Below are positions 51,342-62,950 of a DNA stretch of 64,000 bases, in pieces. Under the pieces are notes generated by a model. The model had not been told where the DNA came from. It saw nothing but the letters and a program-made list of their open reading frames with translations, and did not search any database. A program made the translations under genes and the position numbers. Positions within the stretch are counted from its first letter, which is position 1. Each line of letters opens with the position of its first letter. Origin of the DNA: Nitrosospira multiformis (GTDB taxonomy: Bacteria; Pseudomonadota; Gammaproteobacteria; Burkholderiales; Nitrosomonadaceae); the NCBI RefSeq assembly GCF_900111585.1, contig NZ_FOHI01000002.1, positions 124,001 to 188,000 of the forward strand, given 5' to 3'.

Positions 51342-52706
51342 ATGAAGCCGGATGACCTTCCTTCCGATTTTTCTTCGGATCCATTACTGCGATTGCGACG
51401 CGAAATAAGCGACGAAGCTAGCCAGTGTGTCGCGTGCGGCCTCTGCGTGCCGCATTGTCCCAGTTATCGTGTCACGTTGTCCGAGGCTGACTCGCCGCGT
51501 GGGCGCATTGCATTGATGAGTGGCGTGGCCGCAGGACGCATTCCAATGAATGCACGTTTCGCATTGCACCTGGATCGTTGCCTTACTTGCCGTGCCTGCG
51601 AAGCTGTCTGCCCCAATCACGTACGCTTTGGTCAGTTGATAGACGACGCGCGGGAGATGATTTCATCACCACTCGAGGTCCGGGGGAACAATCCGGGAGT
51701 CCGGGTATCCAGGTTTCGGAAATGGGTGGAGCGTGAACTGATCGCCCAGCCCTCGCGTATCGATGCATTGCGGCCACTTCTGCGTTTCTATCAGCGAAGC
51801 GGTTTGCAGAAGTGGGTGCGCAAATCCGGTTTGCTGGGCAAGACGAATCTCGCCTTGCTGGAAGCCCAGGTGCCGTTTATTGACCAACCCCGTTCTTCGT
51901 CATGGTCGGTTGTTTATCCTGCTGTCGGCGAGCCGCGAGGAGAGGTGGGGCTGTTCCTGGGTTGCGTAGCGCGCGTGGCGGATGCAACCACCTTGGACGC
52001 GGCCCTGTTCGTACTCAACCAACTGGGCTATGTCGTGCATGTACCCCCCGCGCAGACCTGCTGCGGGGCGCTTCACCAGCACAGGGGCGACATGGATGCG
52101 GCAGCGCAACTAGAACGTCAGAACGTGCAGGCATTCGCTGGATTGGATTTAAGCGCGATTATCACTACGGCATCCGGTTGCGGTGCGCAGTTATCCGAAT
52201 ATTCCTCTTTTTCCGGCTGGCAGCGCGAGACAAGGGGGGAAGCGACAGGCCCGAAAGCAGGAGGCGAGACCACCAGGCGATCGCCGCCGAAGGTCCTGGA
52301 TATCAGTGAATTCCTGGCGGAGGCGGAAGGATGGGAAGATACCCGGCTCCAGCCCTTGCCACACAAAATCCTGGTACATGAGCCTTGCACCTTGCGCAAT
52401 GTATTACGCGCGTCGGCATACGCCTATAAACTGCTGGAGCGCATCCCGCAAGCGCAAGTAGTATCTCTTGCGGGGAATGATCAATGCTGCGGTGCTGCCG
52501 GAACCTATTTCCTGGATCAACCGGAGATATCGGCGACACTGCTTGAGGACAAAGTGACAGCCTTGAAAGCAGGGCAGGCATGTTACCTTGCAACATCCAA
52601 TGTGGGCTGCGCGTTGCATATCGCTGCCGGCTTGCGCCAGGCAGGGCTGGGGATCGAAGTCATTCACCCGGTCACATTAATAGCAAGGCAAATGGGTATG
52701 TACTGA
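51342..52706 (+). CDS. glcF: glycolate oxidase iron-sulfur subunit (orphan)
   Basis: GlcF passes electrons from the glycolate-oxidising flavoproteins to the quinone pool. The 454-residue protein has two [4Fe-4S] motifs, CVACGLCVPHCP (near residue 29) and CLTCRACEAVCP (near residue 80). Two cysteine-rich CCG repeats follow (TCCGALHQH near residue 240 and QCCGAAGTYF near residue 385). A 25-residue insert rich in Arg/Gly (near 315-335) lengthens it beyond typical GlcF. No glcD or glcE lies in the window, so the partners must be elsewhere or different; LutA-like or other dehydrogenase modules are alternatives. Its last codons overlap a kdpE relic, and a decayed copy of its 3' end lies at 55538. 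Confidence 0.87.
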   Translation: MKPDDLPSDFSSDPLLRLRREISDEASQCVACGLCVPHCPSYRVTLSEADSPRGRIALMSGVAAGRIPMNARFALHLDRCLTCRACEAVCPNHVRFGQLIDDAREMISSPLEVRGNNPGVRVSRFRKWVERELIAQPSRIDALRPLLRFYQRSGLQKWVRKSGLLGKTNLALLEAQVPFIDQPRSSSWSVVYPAVGEPRGEVGLFLGCVARVADATTLDAALFVLNQLGYVVHVPPAQTCCGALHQHRGDMDAAAQLERQNVQAFAGLDLSAIITTASGCGAQLSEYSSFSGWQRETRGEATGPKAGGETTRRSPPKVLDISEFLAEAEGWEDTRLQPLPHKILVHEPCTLRNVLRASAYAYKLLERIPQAQVVSLAGNDQCCGAAGTYFLDQPEISATLLEDKVTALKAGQACYLATSNVGCALHIAAGLRQAGLGIEVIHPVTLIARQMGMY

Positions 52707-52891
52707 TTCGTAATTCAGGTCGCGTAGTAGTAACCCAGCGGTAATTACTGAAAGAGGTGTGGGGGCCTGCCTATCTTGAGAGCAATCATTATCTCCGCAT
52801 CTATATGGGCCACCTGAGACAAAAACTCGAAGTCGATCCGGCTTAGCCAAACCATCTCATTACCGAAACCGGTGTTGGATACAGGCTGTTT
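52703..52891 (+). pseudogene. relic of the kdpE DNA-binding domain
   Basis: One frame reads NSGRVVVTQR, stop, LLKEVWGPAYLESNHYLRIY, then MGHLRQKLEVDPA, stop, and PNHLITETGVGYRLF. This is the C-terminal winged-helix domain of the potassium response regulator KdpE, broken by TAA (52742) and TAG (52844). It begins exactly at the glcF stop. No kdp transporter genes are nearby. The rest of 52892-53232 shows no gene. Confidence 0.85.
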
Positions 52892-53232
52892 TGGAATAAA
52901 TTCCTGATCCTGGATTCACAAACTCCAGCAGCGATCGCAGTCCCTAAACTCCTAGCTTGATAGCTCCAATTTTGCTCCCCATCGCTTTGTTCCTCCGGGA
53001 TGCGAAGCGATCCTGAATTTCTCTCATTTCTCCACGATTCCAGGTACTTCAAGGAAATAGCAGGCCGATTGAACCTGTTTTCATTTCTACAGTGTCTTTA
53101 TAAATCTGCATCAAGACACTGCGACTTCTTTACTTCTTGATCTGTAATCTACCGAAATAGCGAATCCCATTAGAACACTGTAGATCTCCCGGATATTTTT
53201 TCGCATATCAAGCCCCCAAAAATGAATCAATA

Positions 53233-54357
53233 ATGTCGAGAAACTTCTTCGAGCATTTATCAGCACTGCTTATCGTCTCTAGTGTCTGCATGCTGTGGAG
53301 TACAAGAGTCAATGCGCTGGACAACACTCTGGCTGTCAAGGACTATTTCTTACCGCTTGCCTTCAGTGGTTATGTCGAAACCTATTACGGTGTCGATTTC
53401 AATAAACCCCTTGGCGGCAGGAGGCCTCCTTTTCTTTACAACTTTACAGAAGATAAGGAAGTCGCGGTAAATCTGGCACTTCTAAAGGGTGCGTACATTA
53501 CAAACAATATCCGTGCCAACCTCGCATTGGCAGCTGGCAGCTATATGAATGCCAACTATGCGGCTGAACCGGGAATATTAGGACATCTATACGAAAGCAA
53601 CGTTGGAATAAAACTGTCGGGCAACCATGATCTGTGGCTGGACATTGGTGTCTTCCCTTCGCATATCGGTTTTGAGAGTGCGGTAGGTACGGACAATTGG
53701 ACGTTGACCAGAAGTTTGGTAGCGGAAAACACGCCATATTTTGAATCCGGGGTCAAACTTGGTTACAGAACCGATAATGACAAATGGTTCTTCAGTGCGT
53801 TAATACTGAATGGCTGGCAGCGCATTAAACCATTGAAAGGGAACACGCTGCCTGCTTTTGGGACACAGATTACTTATACACCTTCTCCCGCAATAACCTT
53901 GAACAGCAGCTCATTTTTCGGCAGCGACAAGCCCGACCATGCCAGGCATATGCGTTATTTTCATAATTTCTATGGTATTTTCAGGCTAAATGATGTGCTT
54001 GCCGCTACGATCGGTTTTGATATCGGTATTGAACAGAGAAACGAGCATTCTTCCAGCATGGATATGTGGTTCAATCCGACAGTTCTCTTGAGATATACAC
54101 CTTCACCCAAAACAGCAGTGGCGGTCAGGGCTGAATATTACGACGATCGGCATGGTGTAATCGTCGCCTCGGACACACCGCATGGGTTTAAAACTTGGGG
54201 GTTTTCGGCGAACTTTGATTATCACGTTACGACTAGCATTATTTGGCGTGTCGAAGCAAGAACGCTGGAAAGTAAAGATCAAATTTTTACTCAAAAAGAT
54301 GGTAGCAAGTCCAATGGTAATACTTTCCTTACGACATCATTAGCCATCAGCTTTTGA
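53233..54357 (+). CDS. outer-membrane beta-barrel porin (OmpL-like, BBP2 family)
   Basis: A 374-residue exported barrel protein. A signal peptide (about 1-28, cleavage after VNA) precedes alternating polar/aromatic strands. SGYVETYYGVDFNKP starts the barrel, and ISF at the C-terminus gives the terminal Phe needed for Bam assembly. VGTDNWTLTRSLVAENTPYFESG is the conserved central motif of OmpL-like porins. Substrate unknown; family members are general or small-solute porins. It stands alone, in the segment bracketed by the two glcF ends. Confidence 0.82.
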   Translation: MSRNFFEHLSALLIVSSVCMLWSTRVNALDNTLAVKDYFLPLAFSGYVETYYGVDFNKPLGGRRPPFLYNFTEDKEVAVNLALLKGAYITNNIRANLALAAGSYMNANYAAEPGILGHLYESNVGIKLSGNHDLWLDIGVFPSHIGFESAVGTDNWTLTRSLVAENTPYFESGVKLGYRTDNDKWFFSALILNGWQRIKPLKGNTLPAFGTQITYTPSPAITLNSSSFFGSDKPDHARHMRYFHNFYGIFRLNDVLAATIGFDIGIEQRNEHSSSMDMWFNPTVLLRYTPSPKTAVAVRAEYYDDRHGVIVASDTPHGFKTWGFSANFDYHVTTSIIWRVEARTLESKDQIFTQKDGSKSNGNTFLTTSLAISF

Positions 54358-54471
54358 AATCACGTATCCTATCGCAGGACTGGAGAATGCTCCTGAATGG
54401 ATAGCATTATGCGTAGTAGAATAAAATATCTCATCTTCCTGATACATTGAGCCTTTCCTCATCCAGATTCC

Positions 54472-55392
54472 TTATTGCATCACGGCAGACCATTCCTGTA
54501 ACTGGTCAACCGTAGTGCTGACACCGCCACACACGATAATCAATACTTTTTTGTATCCGGACAAAGCTGGAACCCTTTCATAGACCGTTGCCAGCGCTAC
54601 GCCACAAGCGGGCTCAACCACCGTATGATGATCGTGCAGGAATTGCATGCATGCAGAGACGGCGAGCTTGTCCGGTAATACGATGCTCTCAATGCGATGT
54701 TTTCTCGAATATTCCCAGGCCTGCCGGCAAACCGCACTTGCCCCTAATGTCGTCGCAATACTTGATATCCTGGGCAGCTCCACCAGCGCTCCTGCGCTGA
54801 GTGCCTGAGCAAATGAGTCCGCGCCTTTGGTTTCGACGGCGATTATGGGCACATCCTGCCACTCATTCCGATTCAGTCCCTCTATAACCCCGCACAGAAG
54901 GCCGCCTCCGCCGACGGACAGGACGATCACGTCGGGTTTTGGCCCTGTATCAACTACTTCATCAATTATGCTGGCATGACCCGTCCAAATGAGCGGATCA
55001 TCAAAGGGGTGCAGAAAAGCGTCCTCAGGCTGCACGAGCGATAGCGCAAAAGCATTCGCCTCACTGAGAGATTTTCCCTGGATTATCACTTCTGCGCCCT
55101 CTCGCGCCATCAGTTCCCTGGCGCGCTTCGATGCGGTTTCCGGCACAACGATAATCACGGGCACGGACAGATTACGCCCGGCAAAGGCAACCGCAAGGCC
55201 CGCATTCCCGCCAGATGATGAAATGAAGCGTTTTGCGCCGCGTCCGAAATATTCTTCACACGCATACCCGATTCCCCGGGTTTTAAAAGAACCGGAGGGC
55301 TGAGCAGTTTCCATTTTCAGCCAGACTGAATGTCCGATTCTATCGCTTAAAGGGCGCGATTCAATTAATGGTGTCTGGATATGTAGAGGCAT
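54472..55392 (-). CDS. PLP-dependent serine/threonine dehydratase
   Basis: A 306-residue fold-type II PLP enzyme resembling mammalian-type L-serine dehydratase, which turns serine to pyruvate and ammonia. The PLP lysine is in PSGSFKTRG (Lys37). SSSGGNAGLAVAF binds the substrate carboxylate, and VLSVGGGGLLCG is the phosphate-binding Gly loop. The late Cys in IIVCGGVSTT matches the SDS branch that uses Cys rather than Ser near PLP. It has no regulatory ACT domain. The gene sits on the strand opposite to its neighbours, inside the rearranged segment. Confidence 0.86.
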   Translation of the reverse strand: MPLHIQTPLIESRPLSDRIGHSVWLKMETAQPSGSFKTRGIGYACEEYFGRGAKRFISSSGGNAGLAVAFAGRNLSVPVIIVVPETASKRARELMAREGAEVIIQGKSLSEANAFALSLVQPEDAFLHPFDDPLIWTGHASIIDEVVDTGPKPDVIVLSVGGGGLLCGVIEGLNRNEWQDVPIIAVETKGADSFAQALSAGALVELPRISSIATTLGASAVCRQAWEYSRKHRIESIVLPDKLAVSACMQFLHDHHTVVEPACGVALATVYERVPALSGYKKVLIIVCGGVSTTVDQLQEWSAVMQ

Positions 55393-55537
55393 TTATACGA
55401 TCTCGATCGAGCTGAGCCATGAGAATACATCATAAACGGTCTTTCAAGCCAAAGCTGAAGACTTCGTTGATTGGAGAATTGGCGTTAGTGAACATGAGAA
55501 AAGCATTGACGGGGGGAACCGGGGGTTGAGAATATCC

Positions 55538-55584
55538 GAAGTCACTCACCCTGTCACATTAGCAACAGGGCGAATGGGTATACA
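55538..55584 (+). repeat. decayed copy of the glcF 3' end
   Basis: These 47 bases align without gaps to 52656-52702, the last codons of glcF, with 38 matches by eye (about 81 percent). The peptide would be [15 protein letters not shown] against EVIHPVTLIARQMGM. It has no open gene around it. It lies 64 bases before coq7. Confidence 0.75.
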
Positions 55585-55647
55585 ATTGCGGAAATGGCGG
55601 GATTATCATTCTTACCGTTTTCATTGTTTTCTTTCTCAGAGAATCTT

Positions 55648-56274
55648 ATGCCCAATCTAGACAAGCTCATCATTGGTTTCGACCACGCGCTGCGCACCTT
55701 GTTGACTCCGGCGCAGACACTGCGGCCAGTACCCGGAACCCAGCTGCCGGAGGCGCAACTGAATGATCTGGAGAAAAGCGAGTCGGCGGCACTGATGCGT
55801 GTTAACCACGTAGGCGAGATCTGTGCGCAGGCTCTTTATCAGGGCCAGGCGCTGACAGCGCGGAATGCCGAGGTCCAGCAGACACTTGCTCAGGCGGCGC
55901 GCGAGGAAACCGAGCATCTTGCCTGGACGGAACGGCGCATTAGCGAATTGAGCGGACGCAAAAGTCTATTGAACCCATTATGGTATGGCGGTTCATTTGC
56001 CATTGGCGCTTTCGCCGGATTGCTGGGCGACAAGTGGAACCTGGGATTTCTTGCGGAAACCGAACGTCAGGTGTCCGCTCATCTCGGGGGGCACCTGAGC
56101 CGTTTGCCGTACGCTGACGAGAAGAGCCGCGCCATTGTGACCCAGATGCAGATCGATGAGGCCGGACACGCCACCACCGCCGTGGCATATGGCGGCGCCG
56201 AACTGCCGATGCCGGTGAAACTGGTGATGAGGATGGCGTCATCGGTGATGACCCGGACCGCCTACTGGGTCTAA
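55648..56274 (+). CDS. coq7: 2-polyprenyl-3-methyl-6-methoxy-benzoquinol hydroxylase
   Basis: Coq7 is a di-iron monooxygenase that performs the last hydroxylation of ubiquinone synthesis. ATG 55648 (208 aa) gives the family start MPNLDKLI; an upstream ATG at 55594 adds 18 hydrophobic residues. The iron-binding Glu/His motifs are [25 protein letters not shown] (EExH) and [13 protein letters not shown]. The hydrophobic [12 protein letters not shown] near residue 110 contacts the membrane. It is the aerobic ubiquinone route, as expected of an obligate aerobe. Confidence 0.94.
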   Translation: MPNLDKLIIGFDHALRTLLTPAQTLRPVPGTQLPEAQLNDLEKSESAALMRVNHVGEICAQALYQGQALTARNAEVQQTLAQAAREETEHLAWTERRISELSGRKSLLNPLWYGGSFAIGAFAGLLGDKWNLGFLAETERQVSAHLGGHLSRLPYADEKSRAIVTQMQIDEAGHATTAVAYGGAELPMPVKLVMRMASSVMTRTAYWV

Positions 56275-56318
56275 CGAATATAGCAGGTCTAAAACCAATA
56301 CTGAGGGGCGAATGCTTG

Positions 56319-56735
56319 TCACGCTTCCACGATTTCAAAATCGTGGGTCAGTTCGGCTGTTTTTGCCAGCATGATCGATGCGGAACAGTATTTCTCAGCG
56401 GACAAGCTGATTGCGCGTTCGACCTGTTGCGGATTCAGCTTTTTTCCGGTCACGATGAAATGGAAGTGAATATGGGTAAACACTTTCGGCTCGCGTTCGG
56501 CCCGTTCCGCTTCAATGCGCACCTCACAATCGCAGATCTCCTGACGGCCTTTTTTCAGGATCAGCACAACATCAAAAGCTGCGCAGCCCCCGGTTCCCAT
56601 CAACAGCATCTCCATCGGGCGGGGTCCGCGGTTCCTGCCTCCTGATTCCGGCGGTCCATCCATCAGTACTGTATGACCGCTGCCTGATTCACCCAGGAAA
56701 CTTGCTTCGCTCTGCCATTTGACGCATGCTTTCAT
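56319..56735 (-). CDS. OsmC/YhfA-type redox protein
   Basis: A 138-residue OsmC-family protein. The family reduces organic hydroperoxides with two cysteines, and the YhfA branch is uncharacterised. The cysteines are in MGTGGCAAFDVV (near residue 51) and SAEKYCSASIML (near residue 118). RPMEMLLMGTGG matches the YhfA branch. Length is normal. It is convergent with coq7 over a 44-base gap without a clear terminator. Confidence 0.88.
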   Translation of the reverse strand: MKACVKWQSEASFLGESGSGHTVLMDGPPESGGRNRGPRPMEMLLMGTGGCAAFDVVLILKKGRQEICDCEVRIEAERAEREPKVFTHIHFHFIVTGKKLNPQQVERAISLSAEKYCSASIMLAKTAELTHDFEIVEA

Positions 56736-56803
56736 GCCGCTCTTCTCCAGAAATTCGATTACGCTATTTTAGCGACTTCCAGCCCTGCCGAGTGTAATGC
56801 CCC

Positions 56804-57556
56804 TCAATCCGGCACAGGCGTCAGGCGGTACCACAACATGCCAATGACCTCGTGGAAGAACAGGCTGCTTTTGAGAAGCGCACCGGCGTCTGGAAGGAAT
56901 GTGAGCAGCTCGGTCTTGTAACGCCGCGTGTATCCTGTAGCAGCAGGCGTAACCTCGAATCCGGCCTGTTCGAATTCGCGCGCCGCTCTCGGCATGTGCC
57001 ATGCGTGAGTGACAAGCGCGATCTGGCGGATACCTTGTTTTTGCAGGATGGCAAAGCTTTTGTAGGCATTTTCCCGCGTATTGCTCGATGTCTCCTCTAC
57101 CCACTCGACTGGAACGAGAAACTCCTCTTCCAGCACCGCCTTCATTTGCATGGCTTCGGACGAGCGATTACCGAGAGGAGCGCCCCCTGCGGTCAGCATC
57201 GGCTTGCCGGTCAGGCGATACATTTTCGCCGCATAGCGGACACGTTCCAACGTGTATCTGCCAACCGTATGATCGCCATATTCGGGTGCGTAATAGTAGG
57301 TTCCTCCGCCCAGCACGATGATGGCTTGCATGTCGCCAAGGGGATTCTTTTTGGGGGGGGCTTCCAGTACCTGCAACAGGGCGTCCGCGACGATCGGAGT
57401 GGAAAGAAGGTAAAGCAGAGCAAGTGCAGCAGCTACCAATGTCATACCTATTCCCTGTCGGCGTTTCAGGAGCAGGATGCCTGCGGTGCCCAGTAAAATG
57501 AGGTTAAACGGAGGGAGAAGAAATGCGCTTGCGAAGTTGGTTGCAAACCAGTTCAT
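56804..57556 (-). CDS. YdcF/ElyC-like DUF218 membrane protein
   Basis: A 250-residue protein with two N-terminal membrane helices (about 8-25 and 33-55). A DUF218 domain (about 78-230) follows: IIVLGGGTYYYAPEYGDHTVGRY, LTAGGAPLGNRSSEA, EETSSNTRENAYKSF and VTHAWHMPRAAREFE. ElyC, the best-studied relative, affects peptidoglycan and lipid-carrier metabolism in E. coli. The N-terminal Phe/Leu-rich helices resemble it. Its promoter should lie in the terminator-containing gap before it. Confidence 0.87.
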   Translation of the reverse strand: MNWFATNFASAFLLPPFNLILLGTAGILLLKRRQGIGMTLVAAALALLYLLSTPIVADALLQVLEAPPKKNPLGDMQAIIVLGGGTYYYAPEYGDHTVGRYTLERVRYAAKMYRLTGKPMLTAGGAPLGNRSSEAMQMKAVLEEEFLVPVEWVEETSSNTRENAYKSFAILQKQGIRQIALVTHAWHMPRAAREFEQAGFEVTPAATGYTRRYKTELLTFLPDAGALLKSSLFFHEVIGMLWYRLTPVPD

Positions 57557-57582
57557 GTACTTTTGGCAGGGGCAGCCAAAAT

Positions 57583-57610
57583 AAAAAAGCCGGCACTTGC
57601 CGGCTTTTTT
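57583..57610 (-). terminator. intrinsic terminator after the cytochrome gene
   Basis: A 12-base perfect stem (arms 57583-57594 and 57599-57610) with GCCGGC core and A6/T6 ends surrounds a 4-base loop. It lies 13 bases past the cytochrome stop, and works on the minus strand with a T run. The symmetric A/T ends would let it act in both directions. Confidence 0.9.
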
Positions 57611-57623
57611 AGCGGACCCGGGC

Positions 57624-57932
57624 TTATTGGGTCAGAATCCACTTTGCAAGAGTCTTGGCATCTGCCTCGTTAACCTTTGCGTTGGGCGGCATGGGAACCG
57701 GGCCCCAAACTCCCTGACTTCCTTTCTGGATTTTTCCTGCCAGATAGTCCGCGGCTTTCGGGTCAGCCTTATACTTGGCCGCTATATCCTTCAACGCAGG
57801 GCCGACCAGTTTCTTGTCCACCATATGACAATTCAGGCAACCGCTGCTTTTCGCCAGCTCGGGGCTCGCCTGCGCGGTACCGACAACCAACAAGGCTGAT
57901 GCCGCAACCATTCCCATCCAGACAGCTTTCAT
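57624..57932 (-). CDS. class I c-type cytochrome (c-551/c-552-like)
   Basis: A 102-residue periplasmic electron carrier. ATG 57932 is chosen for its AAAGGAG ribosome site and the signal peptide that follows (MKAVWMGMVAASALLVVGTAQA). Mature residues begin near SPELAKSSGCLNCHMVD with the CxxCH haem site. KLVGPALKDIAAKY and VPMPPNAKV, with the axial Met, follow. This is the small cytochrome c-552 type found in nitrifiers, which feeds terminal oxidases. It is last in an operon with ilvD and the DUF255 gene. Confidence 0.92.
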   Translation of the reverse strand: MKAVWMGMVAASALLVVGTAQASPELAKSSGCLNCHMVDKKLVGPALKDIAAKYKADPKAADYLAGKIQKGSQGVWGPVPMPPNAKVNEADAKTLAKWILTQ

Positions 57933-57953
57933 TACACACACTCCTTTTATCCG

Positions 57954-60056
<2,103 letters not shown>

Positions 60057-60079
60057 AGCTTTTGGCGAGAAAGAACGGA

Positions 60080-61753
60080 CTAATCGGTGATCGCGCCGCG
60101 GCTGGCACTCGAGACGAGCTTCGAATATTTAGCGAGCACTCCCCGGGTGTAGCGCGGATGGGGCGGTTGCCATTCAGCCCGGCGCCGAGCCAGTTCATCT
60201 CCAGGAACGTTGAGTTGCAGCAGCCGTTGCTCGGCGTCTATGGTAATCGAATCGCCTTCCCGCACCAGCGCAATGGTACCGCCTACAAATGCCTCCGGCG
60301 CCACGTGTCCAACCACCATTCCATAGGTGCCCCCGGAGAATCGTCCATCGGTGATCAGGCCCACCGAATCTCCGAGTCCCTCGCCAATAAGCGCGGAAGT
60401 GGGAGACAGCATTTCCCGCATGCCGGGGCCGCCCTTGGGTCCTTCATAGCGTATCACTACCACGTCGCCGGGCTGGATCTCGCGTGCAAGGATGGCTGCC
60501 ATGCAGGCTTCTTCCGAATCGAATACTCGTGCCGGCCCGGTAATTTTTGGGGATTTCACTCCGGTGATTTTCGCCACGCACCCTTCTGTGGCGAGATTGC
60601 CCTTGAGTATGGCGAGGTGGCCCTGAGCATACAACGGGTTGTTCCACTGACGAATGACATCCTGATCTTCGCGCGGCTCTGACGGCACATCCTTCAATAT
60701 CTCGGCAATGGTCTGTCCGCTGATGGTGATGCAATCGCCATGCAACAGGCCGTGGTCGAGCAGCATTTTCATTACCTGGGGAATGCCCCCTGCCTTGTGC
60801 AGGTCGGTGGCGACGTACCGTCCCGAAGGTTTGAGATCGCACAGTACCGGCACTTTGCCGCGCATGCGTTCAAAATCATCGATCGTGAGCGTCACTTCGG
60901 CCGCATGGGCAATGGCGAGGAAGTGCAAAACAGCATTGGTGGAACCACCCACGGCCATAATCACCGCGATCGCGTTTTCAATGGACTTGCGGGTAATGAT
61001 GTCGCGCGGACGAATCTGTTTCCTGATGGCGTCCACGAGCACTTCCGCGGAGCGCGCCGCGCTGGTGCGCTTCTCGCCATCCTCCGCAGCCATCGTGGAA
61101 GAATAGGGAAGACTCATGCCCATCGCTTCGAAAGCGGACGACATCGTATTGGCAGTGAACATGCCTCCGCATGAGCCCGCTCCCGGACAGGCGTGGCGCT
61201 CCACTTCGAGCAGTTCTTTCGCGTCTATCTTATGGGAGGTATATTGCCCGACGGCTTCGAAAGCACTGACAATAGTGAGATCCTTTCCTTTATAGTGACC
61301 CGGTTTGATCGTTCCGCCATAAACAAAAATTGCGGGAACATTCATGCGCGCAATGGCGATCATTGCTCCCGGCATGTTCTTGTCACAGCCCCCGATGGCG
61401 ATCACGCCGTCCATGCTTTCGGCCTGCACCGCCGTTTCGATCGAGTCGGCAATGACTTCGCGGGATACCAGTGAATACTTCATGCCTTCCGTTCCCATGG
61501 AGATGCCATCGGAAACGGTGATGGTACCGAACATCTGGGGCATCGCAGCCGCCTGTTTCAATGCATGCTCGGCATCCAGCGCCAGTTCGTTCAATCCCTT
61601 GTTGCAGGGTGTGATGGTGGAAAAGCCATTGGCCACGCCGACGATGGGTTTGTCGAAATCGCTGTCGCTGAAACCTACGGCCCGCAGCATCGCGCGGTTG
61701 GGGGTACGTTCCGCCCCCTGGGTGATTGCCCGGCTGCGCTGGTTATCTGACAT
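60080..61753 (-). CDS. ilvD: dihydroxy-acid dehydratase
   Basis: IlvD removes water from dihydroxy-acids in valine, leucine and isoleucine synthesis, using an iron-sulfur cluster. The 557-residue protein has Cys in [24 protein letters not shown] (near residue 123) and [17 protein letters not shown] (near residue 195). These three ligands mark the [2Fe-2S] form. GGSTNAVLH and [13 protein letters not shown] further confirm it. Ribosome site AAGGAG lies six bases before the ATG. No other ilv gene is near. Confidence 0.96.
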   Translation of the reverse strand: MSDNQRSRAITQGAERTPNRAMLRAVGFSDSDFDKPIVGVANGFSTITPCNKGLNELALDAEHALKQAAAMPQMFGTITVSDGISMGTEGMKYSLVSREVIADSIETAVQAESMDGVIAIGGCDKNMPGAMIAIARMNVPAIFVYGGTIKPGHYKGKDLTIVSAFEAVGQYTSHKIDAKELLEVERHACPGAGSCGGMFTANTMSSAFEAMGMSLPYSSTMAAEDGEKRTSAARSAEVLVDAIRKQIRPRDIITRKSIENAIAVIMAVGGSTNAVLHFLAIAHAAEVTLTIDDFERMRGKVPVLCDLKPSGRYVATDLHKAGGIPQVMKMLLDHGLLHGDCITISGQTIAEILKDVPSEPREDQDVIRQWNNPLYAQGHLAILKGNLATEGCVAKITGVKSPKITGPARVFDSEEACMAAILAREIQPGDVVVIRYEGPKGGPGMREMLSPTSALIGEGLGDSVGLITDGRFSGGTYGMVVGHVAPEAFVGGTIALVREGDSITIDAEQRLLQLNVPGDELARRRAEWQPPHPRYTRGVLAKYSKLVSSASRGAITD

Positions 61754-62070
61754 GAGTTACTCCTTGGATTGAAAAAACGGGAATGCAGGCAAATTCTGGC
61801 GAATTCCGGGAGTCAGGGGAAGAAGCGGCCGAGGCGCCTGCGAAGCTGTGAGAAAAGAAAAAGCAGTTCAACGTCGCTCTTTTGCGTGTTCTCCGCGGTG
61901 GATAATCGTCGCCGTATGTATAATGAGGGGAAAATGGGATTGCTTATTCCATTCCTGCCCAACCCTCCGTCAGGAAGGGCTTCCGCTTTCCCTGCCGGTT
62001 TTCGCCGGTATGATGTTTTAATGCTGCGCTCGATAAACAAGCTATTTTACCTCAAAAAAAATGCAAGCCC
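61754..62070. other. divergent gap between ilvD and lgt
   Basis: 317 bases holding the promoters of ilvD (minus) and lgt (plus). No gene is supported. TATGAT at 62009-62014 is a possible lgt -10 element, but its -35 partner is poor. Confidence 0.4.
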
Positions 62071-62940
62071 ATGCTCGTTCATCCTCAGATTGATCCCATT
62101 GCCATCCAGCTCGGCCCGCTCGCGGTTCGATGGTACGGGCTCATGTATCTCATCGGCTTCGCTTGCTTCATTCTGCTAGGGCGCTACCGCATCAAACGAA
62201 ATCCCGAGGGGGCGTTCACCACCAGCATGCTGGACGATATGCTATTTTACGGTGTGCTTGGCGTGATCGTGGGCGGCCGCCTGGGTCACATATTTTTTTA
62301 TCAGTTCGGCTATTATCTGGAGCATCCTCTGGAAATCTTTGCCGTCTGGCAAGGGGGGATGTCATTTCACGGCGGTTTTCTCGGAGTGATAGCCGCCATG
62401 GCCCTGTTGGCGCGCAAATATCACCTGCGGTGGCTTGTCGTGACGGATTTCATCGCCCCATTGGTACCGCTGGGGCTGGGGGCGGGGCGTATCGGCAATT
62501 TTATCAATGCCGAGTTATGGGGGCGGCCAACCGATATGCCTTGGGGTATGATTTTTCCCTATGTCGACAACATTCCCCGCCATCCTTCTCAACTGTACGA
62601 ATTCGCCCTAGAAGGGTTGGCGTTTTTTACATTGATGTGGATTTATTCCGCGAGGCCGAGACCGGTTGGAGCGGTTTCCGGAGTGTTTTTGATCGGTTAT
62701 GGCGTATTCCGCTCGTTTGCAGAGTTTTTCCGCGAGCCGGACGAGGGTTTCATGGGGGTGATGACGCTTGGTATCAGCATGGGTCAGTGGCTGTCGCTAC
62801 CCATGATCCTGGCCGGGATAATCATGCTGGCCTGGGCTTATCGTACCCAAACCCCTGTGTCCGCGCGGAGGAAAGCCGGCAAAGCTGGCAAAGCCGCCAA
62901 CGCTGTCATCGCGGGGAAGCGCGGCAGCAAAGAGCGATAA
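62071..62940 (+). CDS. lgt: prolipoprotein diacylglyceryl transferase
   Basis: Lgt adds diacylglycerol to the lipobox Cys of prolipoproteins, for example RlpA here. The 289-residue inner-membrane protein has seven hydrophobic segments. The Lgt signature [16 protein letters not shown] (near residue 139) follows [10 protein letters not shown] (near residue 96, with the essential His). [11 protein letters not shown] is near residue 24, and [12 protein letters not shown] near residue 171. The C-terminal Lys/Ala-rich tail ([10 protein letters not shown]) is longer than usual. A methyltransferase gene follows after 10 bases. Confidence 0.96.
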   Translation: MLVHPQIDPIAIQLGPLAVRWYGLMYLIGFACFILLGRYRIKRNPEGAFTTSMLDDMLFYGVLGVIVGGRLGHIFFYQFGYYLEHPLEIFAVWQGGMSFHGGFLGVIAAMALLARKYHLRWLVVTDFIAPLVPLGLGAGRIGNFINAELWGRPTDMPWGMIFPYVDNIPRHPSQLYEFALEGLAFFTLMWIYSARPRPVGAVSGVFLIGYGVFRSFAEFFREPDEGFMGVMTLGISMGQWLSLPMILAGIIMLAWAYRTQTPVSARRKAGKAGKAANAVIAGKRGSKER

Positions 62941-62950
62941 ACAGCTTTAC

